A stretch of DNA of 33,717 nt from a virus, in the IMG/VR virus record IMGVR_UViG_3300043449_000970, positions 1-33,717 of that record. The stretch is one strand, 5' to 3'. The notes below the pieces were generated by a model. It made no database searches. It saw nothing but the letters and a program-made list of their open reading frames with translations, and was not told the origin of the DNA. The translations under genes were made by a program, and so were the position numbers. Positions 13,108 through 19,824 of this stretch are shown here, piece after piece; the stretch's first letter is position 1, and each line of letters begins with the position of its first letter.

Positions 13108-13675
13108 TCCCGCACCCCGGCGCGTGAGTTTGGACCGGACGCTTCGACCCCGCGACCTCGGCCAGCACCCCGTCCCCACATTCGGCGCAGAACTTCGTCG
13201 GCATCAGGTTGACGTGACCGGGTGCGTAGTTTCCCACACGGTGCAACGCACCCCCACTAGTAGTTCGTCCGTCCGTCCGTCCGTACCCGCGACGCTCGCC
13301 GGTAGTGTCGCGCGACGGTCGCGCGACGGTCGCAGGATGGTCCCGCGACAATCGCAGGCGCTCCCGATCACGGTGCATCTTTTCTAACGCCTTGCCGTTG
13401 TGCTTGTCCCACGCTTCCCAAATGCCATCCTCGTTCAGGAAGATGGCCCGCAGCATCGCCGCGAACTGCCCCCGCTCACCCGACCACCCCGCCCATCGCT
13501 CAATCAGCCCGTCTGGGATGTCCTTTAGGTTCCCATCCGCGGCGTGTTCTGGGAACTTGGTCAGTAGCAAGACCAGTAACCCAACGGCGTGAGCCGCGTC
13601 GATGTTGAGGTGGTAGGCAATCGTGTGCACGTCCGGGTCGTCGCCTATGGCGACCGCTACTCTGATCCAGTTCAT
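13100..13675 (-). CDS. Replisome organiser / replication initiator-like protein (191 aa)
   Basis: The N-terminal 110 residues match the winged-helix pattern common in phage replication-organiser proteins: NWIRVAVAIGDDPDVHTIAY, AVGLLVLLLTKFPEHAADG, FAAMLRAIFLNEDGIWEAWD and a basic RDRERLRLSRD tail. Such proteins bind origins and load the host helicase. The second half is disordered and ends in a possible zinc knuckle (FCAECGDGVL; HAPGCGNV). DNA encoding residues about 105-123 forms an 11-bp tandem array, and a 4-bp tandem array follows. ATG at 13675 has no Shine-Dalgarno sequence; instead a U-rich run and a layered stem abut it. Assignment rests on the N-terminal pattern and gene context. Confidence 0.72.
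   Translation of the reverse strand: MNWIRVAVAIGDDPDVHTIAYHLNIDAAHAVGLLVLLLTKFPEHAADGNLKDIPDGLIERWAGWSGERGQFAAMLRAIFLNEDGIWEAWDKHNGKALEKMHRDRERLRLSRDHPATVARPSRDTTGERRGYGRTDGRTTSGGALHRVGNYAPGHVNLMPTKFCAECGDGVLAEVAGSKRPVQTHAPGCGNV
13266..13284. repeat. CGTC tetranucleotide tandem repeat, 4.75 copies
   Basis: Nineteen consecutive bases are a perfect 4-bp repeat inside the C-terminal half of the replisome-organiser-like gene. Because the unit is not a multiple of three, gain or loss of one unit would shift the frame and change the cysteine-bearing C-terminus. It sits 22 bp from the 11-bp array and may be part of the same DNA element. Confidence 0.85.
13307..13361. repeat. 11-bp tandem repeats, iteron-like, candidate replication origin
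   Basis: Five consecutive 11-bp units: GTCGCGCGACG twice exactly (13307-13328), then GTCGCAGGATG, GTCCCGCGACA and ATCGCAGGCGC. The perfect units contain the 8-base palindrome TCGCGCGA. The unit length is close to one DNA helical turn and is not a multiple of three, so the repeat is conserved at DNA rather than protein level. By analogy with lambda, whose origin iterons lie inside gene O, this is a candidate binding array for the encoded initiator. No A+T-rich unwinding region is obvious beside it. Confidence 0.55.
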
Positions 13676-13834
13676 AAAGAAAAAGAAGGCCCCGGCGTTC
13701 TCCCCTGTGAGAAGTCCGAGTCAATCAAGACGCGGAAGGGGATACTTACCGGGGCCGTCAGTTGTGACTACGGTGCAACGCTTCTCACGACGTTGCACGT
13801 CCTAACCTACACGCCACCCACCAAAGCGCAAGCC
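13676..13834 (-). promoter_or_regulatory. Structured leader upstream of the replisome-organiser-like gene
   Basis: A 159-bp gap. An 8-bp hairpin GTGCAACG/CGTTGCAC with a 10-base loop lies at 13773-13798. Downstream on the minus strand, GGCCCCGG/CCGGGGCC pairs 13688-13695 with 13749-13756. Nested inside it are TCCCCT/AGGGGA (13701-13706 with 13737-13742) and TCCG/CGGA (13715-13718 with 13733-13736). The outer stem is followed directly by TTCTTTTTCTTT and then the ATG at 13675. This looks like an intrinsic terminator or attenuator placed against the start codon. No convincing promoter was found in the gap. Confidence 0.55.
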
Positions 13835-14122
13835 CTAGAACCCGATGCGCCGACGTTTGGCCTCCGGTGGCATCTTCCAGTCCTCGATGCCCTCCTCGTC
13901 CGGCGTCTCGAACCCGCCCCCGTGCAGCGCCCCGGCGTCCACCACCAACTCCTCGTAGCCCGCCGCGACCAGTTGCCGCACGATGTCAAGCAACTCCTTC
14001 GCCACCAACCCCGAGTCCACCGCCGAGACGTCCTGAATCTCAATGGACAGCCCGTTCCGATGGACCGACACGTTCGCCTTCCGATTCGTGAACGGGTTGA
14101 CGCGACGTCTGGGCCTACTCAT
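13835..14122 (-). CDS. Hypothetical protein (95 aa)
   Basis: A basic N-terminus (MSRPRRRVNPFTNRKANVSV) precedes a small alpha/beta-looking domain with LSIEIQDVSAVDSGLVAKEL and VRQLVAAGYEELVVDAG, then an acidic, Gly-rich tail ending EAKRRRIGF. No family recognised. ATG at 14122 overlaps the preceding gene stop by 8 bases. It is the last gene before the structured leader region. Confidence 0.65.
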   Translation of the reverse strand: MSRPRRRVNPFTNRKANVSVHRNGLSIEIQDVSAVDSGLVAKELLDIVRQLVAAGYEELVVDAGALHGGGFETPDEEGIEDWKMPPEAKRRRIGF

Positions 14123-14339
14123 CGTCCCGCCGCAAGGCCCGGAGGACCAAGCCCTCCATCGTCGGGAGCTCGTGCCCACACCACGGACACTCCGTCCACG
14201 GCGTCACCACGTCCCGGCTCCGCCACCAGACCCAGCCGAGCCCCCAGACGTAGCTGAACTCGCCCAAGTCCCGCGCCATCTTCCGGCCCGGACACGGGAT
14301 CGGTGACCACGTCCGACAGACTACCGGCTTCTCCGTCAT
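14115..14339 (-). CDS. Small Trp/Cys-rich protein with zinc knuckle (74 aa)
   Basis: Contains CPWCGHELPTME, a CxxC knuckle with a nearby His, and upstream CRTWSPIPCPG, so one zinc could be bound by two cysteine pairs. The stretch VWGLGWVWWRSRDVV is unusually rich in tryptophan. ATG at 14339 overlaps the PP-loop gene stop (ATGA). No function recognised; its coupling to the PP-loop gene suggests they could act together. Confidence 0.65.
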   Translation of the reverse strand: MTEKPVVCRTWSPIPCPGRKMARDLGEFSYVWGLGWVWWRSRDVVTPWTECPWCGHELPTMEGLVLRALRRDDE

Positions 14340-15133
14340 ACGCCGCACATCCCTTCGCACTCGTTGACGAACATATTGACCTGTCCCCTCTCCTCGGCGG
14401 TTGAGAAGTCCACCTCAAGCAATGGGAGGAGACTGCGATGCGCGAACTGCCGCCCCTTCATCCCACGGACTGGCTCGCGGATCGCGTTGTCGATTTCGAC
14501 CGCATCGGCCCAGAGCGCCGGGTCCGACTTGATGGCCCGCCATTCGGTGTTGCTGTGAAAGGGACAGGCGATACAACTGGAGCGCGGCGGCTTGGGGTAG
14601 CCGTGCCGCTGCATCCACGCCAAGCAGTCCCGCCGAGACATCCCGAGTTCAATCAGGGGCCAGACGTTCGTGGCCCACTTGTCTCGCGCTGGCTTCATCC
14701 GCAACGCCTCATCGGTGCTGATGCCGATGAGCGTCTCGCACGAACCAGCCGGGATGCGCTGACGCGGCTGGTAGCCGAGGAGCTCGCGCTGCTTACGGAT
14801 CAGCGGAGCAATCTTGAACTCGGCGGTGCATTGCCGACGATTGATGCCACTTGATCCGTCCGCGTGTTCCACAAACCACGGGACAGCGGCGTACCGACCT
14901 CCTGCGCCGGACTGCTTGTTCAACACACTCTGACGCAGACTGCCAGCCGTCACGCGGTACACCGGGAACGGCAACTGCGTCTCCAGCCAGTCCAACCAGC
15001 GATACACGGCGGGCGGCTCCCATTGCGTGTCCGCGAAGATAGCCGCGTCCACCATCGGCACCTCGCCGTGCTTGATGAGCAGGGCAAGGGTTGAGGACTG
15101 GACGCCAGCACCTAATGACAAGAACCGCTTCAT
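14336..15133 (-). CDS. PAPS reductase/DndC-like PP-loop protein (265 aa)
   Basis: Adenine-nucleotide alpha-hydrolase fold. The nucleotide-binding PP-loop is seen as SLGAGVQSST (6-15), followed by IFADTQWEPPAVYRWLDWLE and RRQCTAEFKIAP (Cys102), and a CIACPFHSNTEWRAIK block (Cys187, Cys190) typical of this phage family. Related enzymes use ATP or PAPS chemistry in sulfate reduction, tRNA thiolation or DNA phosphorothioation; which reaction this one performs is unknown. ATG at 15133 overlaps the phosphoesterase stop (ATGA) and gives the family-like MKRFLSLGAGVQ start; the frame to 15175 is longer but unlikely. No dnd partner genes are present. Confidence 0.87.
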   Translation of the reverse strand: MKRFLSLGAGVQSSTLALLIKHGEVPMVDAAIFADTQWEPPAVYRWLDWLETQLPFPVYRVTAGSLRQSVLNKQSGAGGRYAAVPWFVEHADGSSGINRRQCTAEFKIAPLIRKQRELLGYQPRQRIPAGSCETLIGISTDEALRMKPARDKWATNVWPLIELGMSRRDCLAWMQRHGYPKPPRSSCIACPFHSNTEWRAIKSDPALWADAVEIDNAIREPVRGMKGRQFAHRSLLPLLEVDFSTAEERGQVNMFVNECEGMCGV

Positions 15134-16473
15134 ATCGTCCCCCGTCGGGGAGCGCGGTGCAGGTCGGGACTCCACGCATCAGAGCCGACCAGCGCCCCCC
15201 CGGAATGATACACGAACGCCTCGATCATCCGAGGGCTGACCGAGAACTTCTCGTCCGAGTGGTACTGGTCGGGCGGACAGAGCGCCGCGTGGGTCCGAAC
15301 AATGACGCCGCCGTGCGTCTCGATCGCCGCCTTCCCGTGCAGGTGGCCCGTGTGCAACTCGCGGTAGATGGTCTGGCCCCACTCGACCGCGCATTGCGCC
15401 GCCATCACCTCGGCGAGCCGCTTCTTCCCCTTGTCGCCGTGGTCGAGCCCGATCAAGACCTTCCCGTGCCGCAGGTACTTGGTCGTCGTGTGCGTGTCGT
15501 CAATCGTCACTCCCTTATGTCGCCGGAACTCGGAGACCAAGATGCGTTGCAAGGCCCACGTCAACGTCCGGTCGTGGTTCCCCGGCACGAGCACCACCTT
15601 CGTCGGCACCCGCTCGGCGCTCGCCGCGATAAGGTCGAAGAGCACCTCGGTCCCCCGCTTGAGCATCTGCTGAACCCGCGTGTCGTAGTCGAGGACCGTA
15701 CCCTTCGTCGTCGCGCCCTGCCCGTCGTGGTGGAAGTAGTCGCCGAGGAGCCAAAAGTGACGCGCTCCCACCTTGCGGTCGTCGCCCGCCTCGAGCATCG
15801 CCGAGACCCCATCCCGGATCACCGCGATAGCCTTGCCCGTGTCGTAGCTGTCGGCCCCCGTCCCTTCCGCCCACGCGAGCTTGGCGACGTGCGGGTCGGC
15901 AATCACCACGCCTTGCAGGAGGTCGGACGCGACGGGCTTGGGTCGTGGCGCAAAGACTGGCTGACGTGATGCGAACGCCCCCGCGAGCACCGCCTCGACC
16001 TGCTCCAATGTCGAGGGTCCGGCCTTTGGCTTGAGCTTAACGTAGACGCGGTGCAGTTCCGTCGTCTCAACGTCCCCCTCGGGGCTCTTGGTCGCCACCT
16101 CGTACTTGGTCGCCTGCGACTCCGCGACCTCGAACCGCGTCAGGTCCGCGTCGATATGCCGCAGCAGGTCGTCCACGGTCTTGATGCGTGAGCCGTTCGA
16201 CCGAGCGACGATGCCGTCCGTCCCCGCCGACTGCTCCACCGCCTGCTCCCGCTGCGTCACCGGCGTCACGCCCTTCGGACGCTCGCCGACCTTGATGCCG
16301 TGCTTGCCCCGCTTGAGTTGCACCGCCGAGATGGTGCGGATCGGGACGCCCTGATGGAACTCGCGGTTCAACGTCTCGGCGACAACTGCCGCCCCCATCC
16401 CCTGCGCGGAAAGGGACGCGAGCCGCTCAAGCTCGCGGAGACTCCACGCGGTCAGGTCTTTGCGAGCACCCAT
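15130..16473 (-). CDS. Calcineurin-like metallophosphoesterase (447 aa)
   Basis: The two-metal phosphoesterase motifs appear in order: VVIADPHVAK (Asp193, His195), WLLGDYFHHDG (Asp245), VLVPGNHDR (298-301), GLDHGDKGK (His345) and HTGHLHGK (377, 379). The first 180 residues are a separate helical region with an N-terminal HTH-like stretch (LRELERLASLSAQGMGAAVV) and may bind DNA. Substrates could be nucleotides, RNA or DNA ends. ATG at 16473 and GTG at 16497 are both possible; neither has a clear ribosome-binding site and both overlap the small Cys-rich gene. It is coupled by overlap to the PP-loop gene, suggesting joint function. Confidence 0.9.
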   Translation of the reverse strand: MGARKDLTAWSLRELERLASLSAQGMGAAVVAETLNREFHQGVPIRTISAVQLKRGKHGIKVGERPKGVTPVTQREQAVEQSAGTDGIVARSNGSRIKTVDDLLRHIDADLTRFEVAESQATKYEVATKSPEGDVETTELHRVYVKLKPKAGPSTLEQVEAVLAGAFASRQPVFAPRPKPVASDLLQGVVIADPHVAKLAWAEGTGADSYDTGKAIAVIRDGVSAMLEAGDDRKVGARHFWLLGDYFHHDGQGATTKGTVLDYDTRVQQMLKRGTEVLFDLIAASAERVPTKVVLVPGNHDRTLTWALQRILVSEFRRHKGVTIDDTHTTTKYLRHGKVLIGLDHGDKGKKRLAEVMAAQCAVEWGQTIYRELHTGHLHGKAAIETHGGVIVRTHAALCPPDQYHSDEKFSVSPRMIEAFVYHSGGALVGSDAWSPDLHRAPRRGTI

Positions 16474-16661
16474 TCGGGGAGCAGGCGATCGACCCACTCA
16501 CGGACCAGCCGTCCGTCGGGATGACGGTCGGGGACCGAGCCGTCGGTGTTGCGGTTGATGTCGATGTGCCCGCCGCACATACAATCCTCGCAGGCGGGAC
16601 TCGTGGGGTCGCGGCTCTCGCCCTGACACGACGGGCAGAACACGCGGACACATTCAGGCAT
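16452..16661 (-). CDS. Small Cys-rich zinc-binding protein (69 aa)
   Basis: Begins MPECVRVFCPSCQGESRDP and has CEDCMCGGHIDIN, giving two cysteine clusters that could bind one or two zinc ions; the remainder (REWVDRLLPEWVLAKT) is helical. Start at 16661 is preferred because GGGGA lies about 8 bases upstream, while the ATG at 16670 has GGGG directly abutting it. It lies between the spanin-like gene and the phosphoesterase. Not recognised further. Confidence 0.62.
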   Translation of the reverse strand: MPECVRVFCPSCQGESRDPTSPACEDCMCGGHIDINRNTDGSVPDRHPDGRLVREWVDRLLPEWVLAKT

Positions 16662-16673
16662 ACAGGGCATCCC

Positions 16674-17237
16674 CTACAATAGCGCCAAGACGACGACGGC
16701 CACCAGACTCCCGAGGGCGAAGGATTGCCACCGCGTCGGACACGGCCCGAAGAAGGTCGAGCAGCGCCCCGCCTCCAGCGCCTCTGCCTGTACGTCCATC
16801 ACCGCCTGCATCGCGTCCATCTTCACGCCAGCGGCTTGACGCTCGGCAAGATGCGCTCTGACAAGGGTGTCAACTTGACGCTCGTATGTCAAGACCTCGG
16901 CCCGATACGTCTCCGACCGCTCGACCAAATCGGACAAGGCCACCCGCAACCGCGCCGCGTTCGAGTCCGCGAGGACGGCGTTGGCCGTGTCAATGGCGTT
17001 TCCGAGCGCGAGGTTGGCGTCTGCGGCCCGATGTCCGGCCTCCCGGAGCCGGAGGACAACCGTGTCGGTGCGGCCCCGCACGGCGGCGTATCGCTCGTCT
17101 AGGCTGTCCACCACGACCTCCAAGCTGTCAATCGTCCGCTGGTAGTCCGGCGTCACCGCCCGCCCGCCCCACCACCCACCTACCGCGACCAGCGCGAGCA
17201 GGAGGAGGCCGACGACAAGGCTACTCGTAGTCCGCAA
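16674..17237 (-). CDS. Spanin-like coiled-coil membrane protein (187 aa)
   Basis: An N-terminal hydrophobic helix (LVVGLLLLALVAVGGWW, about 7-24) is followed by about 120 residues of charged helical, coiled-coil-like sequence. A GRCSTFFGPCPTRW turn and a second hydrophobic helix (FALGSLVAVVVLALL) end the protein. Position directly after the endolysin fits a Rz-type inner-membrane spanin, which joins and disrupts the cell envelope at lysis. The C-terminal membrane segment is unusual for Rz, and no lipobox or embedded outer spanin is visible, so it may be a different kind of spanin or a membrane scaffold. TTG at 17237 is the only plausible start that keeps the membrane helix; it overlaps the endolysin by 17 bases. 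Confidence 0.66.
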   Translation of the reverse strand: MRTTSSLVVGLLLLALVAVGGWWGGRAVTPDYQRTIDSLEVVVDSLDERYAAVRGRTDTVVLRLREAGHRAADANLALGNAIDTANAVLADSNAARLRVALSDLVERSETYRAEVLTYERQVDTLVRAHLAERQAAGVKMDAMQAVMDVQAEALEAGRCSTFFGPCPTRWQSFALGSLVAVVVLALL

Positions 17238-17673
17238 GGACGAATCCGGGGACGTGGTCGGGATCGTTCTTGCGACCGGGGCTGACCTTCGCGTGAGTCG
17301 TCACCGGAATCTGCCCGTACTTCCGGCGCACGTCCGCGATGAGGACTTTCATCGCCTTCTGCTGTGCCTCGGTCAACGGCTCCTTGCCGTCGTTCTTATT
17401 CGAGAAACAGAGGCCGACCGAGATGCCGTTCACATCCTTGTGCCCATTCCACTCGGCCTTGCCCGCGTGCCACGCCCGGCGGTCATACGGGACGACCGTG
17501 TAGACCTTGCCGTCCCGCCCGACGAGCGCGTGGTAGCTGACCTTGCTCTCGCTCGACTGGAGCCACGAGAGGCAGCCCTTCTCGTTCGGAGAGGCGTCCG
17601 CGTGGAGCACGATGACCTTGACGGCCTGCGCCCCACGCGTGTTGTGGTTGGGGCTCGGGTTCGTGCAACTCAC
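17221..17673 (-). CDS. Endolysin: N-acetylmuramoyl-L-alanine amidase, Amidase_2/T7 lysozyme type (150 aa)
   Basis: Cuts the amide bond between muramic acid and the stem peptide of peptidoglycan. Features are VKVIVLHADASP with zinc ligand His24, a substrate-groove segment VSYHALVGRDGKVYTVVPYD, RRAWHAGKAEWNG, NGISVGLCFSN, and the C-terminal THAKVSPGRKNDPD. By comparison with T7 lysozyme, His127 and Asp137 would complete the zinc site, with Lys135 nearby. The 150-residue length matches T7-type enzymes; no signal peptide or cell-wall-binding domain is present, so release needs a holin. GTG at 17673 overlaps the upstream stop (GTGA). Confidence 0.94.
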   Translation of the reverse strand: MSCTNPSPNHNTRGAQAVKVIVLHADASPNEKGCLSWLQSSESKVSYHALVGRDGKVYTVVPYDRRAWHAGKAEWNGHKDVNGISVGLCFSNKNDGKEPLTEAQQKAMKVLIADVRRKYGQIPVTTHAKVSPGRKNDPDHVPGFVLADYE

Positions 17674-18011
17674 TTTGGCACCCGGTAGGTGCCCGTCTTT
17701 CGGTCAATCGCCTTGACGCCCGTGATCACGCCGAACTTCTTGCCGTGCCACACCGCCGCCCACGACAGCACCAAGCCGAAGCCAAGGTTCATCAGCACCT
17801 CGCTCGCCGGGGGAACCGTGAGGAGCAACACGTTGAAGAGCGCCCCGGCGACGATGAACGCCAGCCCCGTGCGGACCGCGTGGTAGCTCACCTTGCCGAA
17901 CTGGTCGATCTGCTTCACGCCGTCGCCGACCTTCGTGAAGAGCATCACATAGAACGCGAGCCCGCCGAGGCAGATGAGGGCGTTGGCGAGGAGGTTGAGA
18001 GAGCGAATCAT
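17670..18011 (-). CDS. Holin-like membrane protein with three predicted helices (113 aa)
   Basis: Hydrophobic segments at about 5-25 (LNLLANALICLGGLAFYVML), 45-67 (VRTGLAFIVAGALFNVLLLT) and 72-89 (LMNLGFGLVLSWAAVW), with a basic C-terminus. Located between another small membrane protein and the endolysin with 4-base overlaps on both sides, it fits a holin or anti-holin that times lysis. Family assignment by sequence is uncertain. Confidence 0.68.
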   Translation of the reverse strand: MIRSLNLLANALICLGGLAFYVMLFTKVGDGVKQIDQFGKVSYHAVRTGLAFIVAGALFNVLLLTVPPASEVLMNLGFGLVLSWAAVWHGKKFGVITGVKAIDRKTGTYRVPK

Positions 18012-18286
18012 TCCTTCGTCTCCGGAAAGATTTTGGCAATAAGCATCTCGACGCCGCGCATCCCGAGCACCCCGAGCAGGAACGCCATCCCCGACTGCAC
18101 GTTCGGTGAGGCCGCGATGCCCGTGACCTCAAAGACCACCGGGGTCAGGAAGTAGGCGCTCGACGTGCCCGCCGAGATCGCGAGCAGGTTGTCGCGGAGG
18201 TTGGAGTGGTTCGCCTTCCCCACCGCCACCAGCGAGCCGAAGAAGCCCGCCACCAAGAGCATTACGCTCGACTTATCCTGCGCCAT
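18008..18286 (-). CDS. Holin-like membrane protein (92 aa)
   Basis: Contains a hydrophobic segment LLVAGFFGSLVAVG (10-23), an ISAGTSSAYFLTPVVFEVTG segment (about 37-56) and SGMAFLLGVLGMRGVEMLIA (65-84), ending in a charged tail. The size, three predicted membrane segments and lysis-cluster position suit a class I-type holin. It is the first gene after the gap 18287-18336 and its stop overlaps the next gene by ATGA. Which of the two membrane proteins is the true holin cannot be told from sequence. Confidence 0.68.
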   Translation of the reverse strand: MAQDKSSVMLLVAGFFGSLVAVGKANHSNLRDNLLAISAGTSSAYFLTPVVFEVTGIAASPNVQSGMAFLLGVLGMRGVEMLIAKIFPETKE

Positions 18287-18319
18287 CAGAACCCCCCGGT
18301 CGGTTATGTCATCCCGTCA

Positions 18320-18349
18320 AATATATATGCAACGTGTCAAGCGTTCCAA
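18320..18349 (-). promoter_or_regulatory. Possible weak promoter before the lysis cluster
   Basis: The short gap upstream of the holin-like gene is strikingly A+T-rich (AAATATATATGC). On the minus strand TATATT (18325-18320) lies 18 bases after TTGGAA (18349-18344), a moderate sigma70 match. A perfect TTGACA also occurs at 18340-18335 but lacks a -10 box at the right distance. The call is tentative. Confidence 0.33.
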
Positions 18350-19452
18350 CCAGTCACGGGGAACGCCCTATCGTCGATGCGCTCCTTGACGACCTTGAAC
18401 ACCGCGTCGTAGCCCTTCGCCACCGAGCGCATCCCGTAGAGCCGCCGCGCCCGCGACCGCACATCCTTGCGGTCCAAGTCCCGCACCCGGTCGATGGCCT
18501 CGAGGAACTGCGCCGTCGTCTGGCAGCGGAACCCCGTTCGGTCCTGCGCCACCGTCTCCGTGAACGCCCCAAACGCGGTCGTGATCGCGGGCGTCCCGCA
18601 GAGCGCCGCCTCGACGACCGTCCCGCAGAACGGCTCGACGTACGCCGACGGCGCGATGATGGCTCGCGCATTGCCCAAGAACGCCGCCCGCTCCGTGGTC
18701 AACGGCCCCACGAACGTCACGTTCGACGGCACCTCACCGAACGCATCCGGATCGCCCTGCCCGGCAATCACGAACGGGATGTTCGGGCGCAACCTCGCGA
18801 GCTCCAAGATGCGCGGGAGCCCCTTGCCCTCGGTCAACCGCCCAAGAAAGACGACCGCGTCCCCGCCCCGACCCTCGGGCCACTCGTCCACGTCGTAGCT
18901 GTTCGGCACCACAAACTCGAGCCGCCCCGATGTCTGATGCACCCCGTGCCGCCCCTCCTTCGCCATCGTGCCGTGCCGCACCGCCTCGCTCTCGTACACC
19001 CGCCACGGGAGGAGGCAGTCGTAGTAGCCGATTCCGGACTCAATCGCCCCGGCCCCGGCCTTGAGGACCGGCAGGTCACGGATAGCGGACGAGTGCGCGT
19101 GACCAAACGGGAGCAGGATGCAGTCGCCCGGCTGCACATACTCTTTGAGCGCGTCGCGGGCGTACAGGTTCCATTGCCGATAGACGGGCGAGTCGGCCTT
19201 CGCATCGTCGCCGTAGAAGCCCGTGCCGTGCTCGTGGTAAGCGTGACCGAGGAGGGCTTGGTGCTCGTCCTGCTCCATCAGCGTCACATCGACCGACGCC
19301 CCGGAGTCCGACCCCGCCACCCCGTAGTGGATGACCTCGTAGCCCAAAGGCCGGAGCATCCGGGGGAGCTTGTAGACCTTCTGCGTGAAGGCGCAATGCG
19401 CGAACGCTTGAGTCGTAACGGTGTGCGGGATAGAGAGCAGGTGGAGCCGCAT
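18337..19452 (-). CDS. GT-B fold glycosyltransferase, family 4-like (371 aa)
   Basis: The C-terminal half has the donor-binding pattern of GT4-type enzymes: VVFLGRLTEGKGL (201-212), FVIAGQGDP, then APSAYVEPFCGTVVEAALCG with the E-x7-E pair (Glu273, Glu281). The N-terminal half shows a Rossmann-like acceptor domain. It transfers a sugar from a nucleotide-sugar donor. Targets could be phage tail fibre or capsid proteins, modified phage DNA, or host surface glycans to block superinfection. Position directly downstream of the tail fibre genes favours a surface-glycan or fibre role (inference). ATG at 19452 has GAGG four bases upstream. Confidence 0.9.
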   Translation of the reverse strand: MRLHLLSIPHTVTTQAFAHCAFTQKVYKLPRMLRPLGYEVIHYGVAGSDSGASVDVTLMEQDEHQALLGHAYHEHGTGFYGDDAKADSPVYRQWNLYARDALKEYVQPGDCILLPFGHAHSSAIRDLPVLKAGAGAIESGIGYYDCLLPWRVYESEAVRHGTMAKEGRHGVHQTSGRLEFVVPNSYDVDEWPEGRGGDAVVFLGRLTEGKGLPRILELARLRPNIPFVIAGQGDPDAFGEVPSNVTFVGPLTTERAAFLGNARAIIAPSAYVEPFCGTVVEAALCGTPAITTAFGAFTETVAQDRTGFRCQTTAQFLEAIDRVRDLDRKDVRSRARRLYGMRSVAKGYDAVFKVVKERIDDRAFPVTGWNA

Positions 19453-19485
19453 ACTACCTCGATGGAGGAAGGTGAGAAAAGAAAC

Positions 19486-19824
19486 CTATGCCGACGCCTG
19501 CCACGGCGCAGGCAACGTGACCTGCGACGGGTGAATCTGTTGCTCGATCTGCGCGGCGAGGTTTGCCTGTAGCTGGGCGATCCGTTCCGGGCCCATCGCG
19601 GCGACCATCCAGCCCTCGACAATCTCGGGCGTCAAGTCAGCGAACGGAACAAACGGGTCGCCCTCCGTATAGGCGACGGACTGCGTTGAGTAATCGACCG
19701 CCGTATGTCCGGCATCGTCCGAGGCGTTGTATCGCCAATGCACCGTAAACACGACATCGACATAGCCGTCCTGATCGGGATAGCAGTCAAAGGCGGGGAA
19801 ATCCCACGTATAGGTCAGGCTCAT
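19486..19824 (-). CDS. Small conserved tail-adjacent protein, DUF7936-like (112 aa)
   Basis: Begins MSLTYTWDFPAFDCYPDQDG and contains VVFTVHWRYNASDD, GDPFVPFADLTPEIVEGWMV and a C-terminal AAQIEQQIHP...LPAPW. I recall this overall pattern (beta-rich start, TPE/V.GW, AQIE.Q..P...PW end) in many small proteins encoded beside tail fibre genes. The function is unknown. Its ATG overlaps the fibre gene stop (ATGA). Confidence 0.75.
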   Translation of the reverse strand: MSLTYTWDFPAFDCYPDQDGYVDVVFTVHWRYNASDDAGHTAVDYSTQSVAYTEGDPFVPFADLTPEIVEGWMVAAMGPERIAQLQANLAAQIEQQIHPSQVTLPAPWQASA

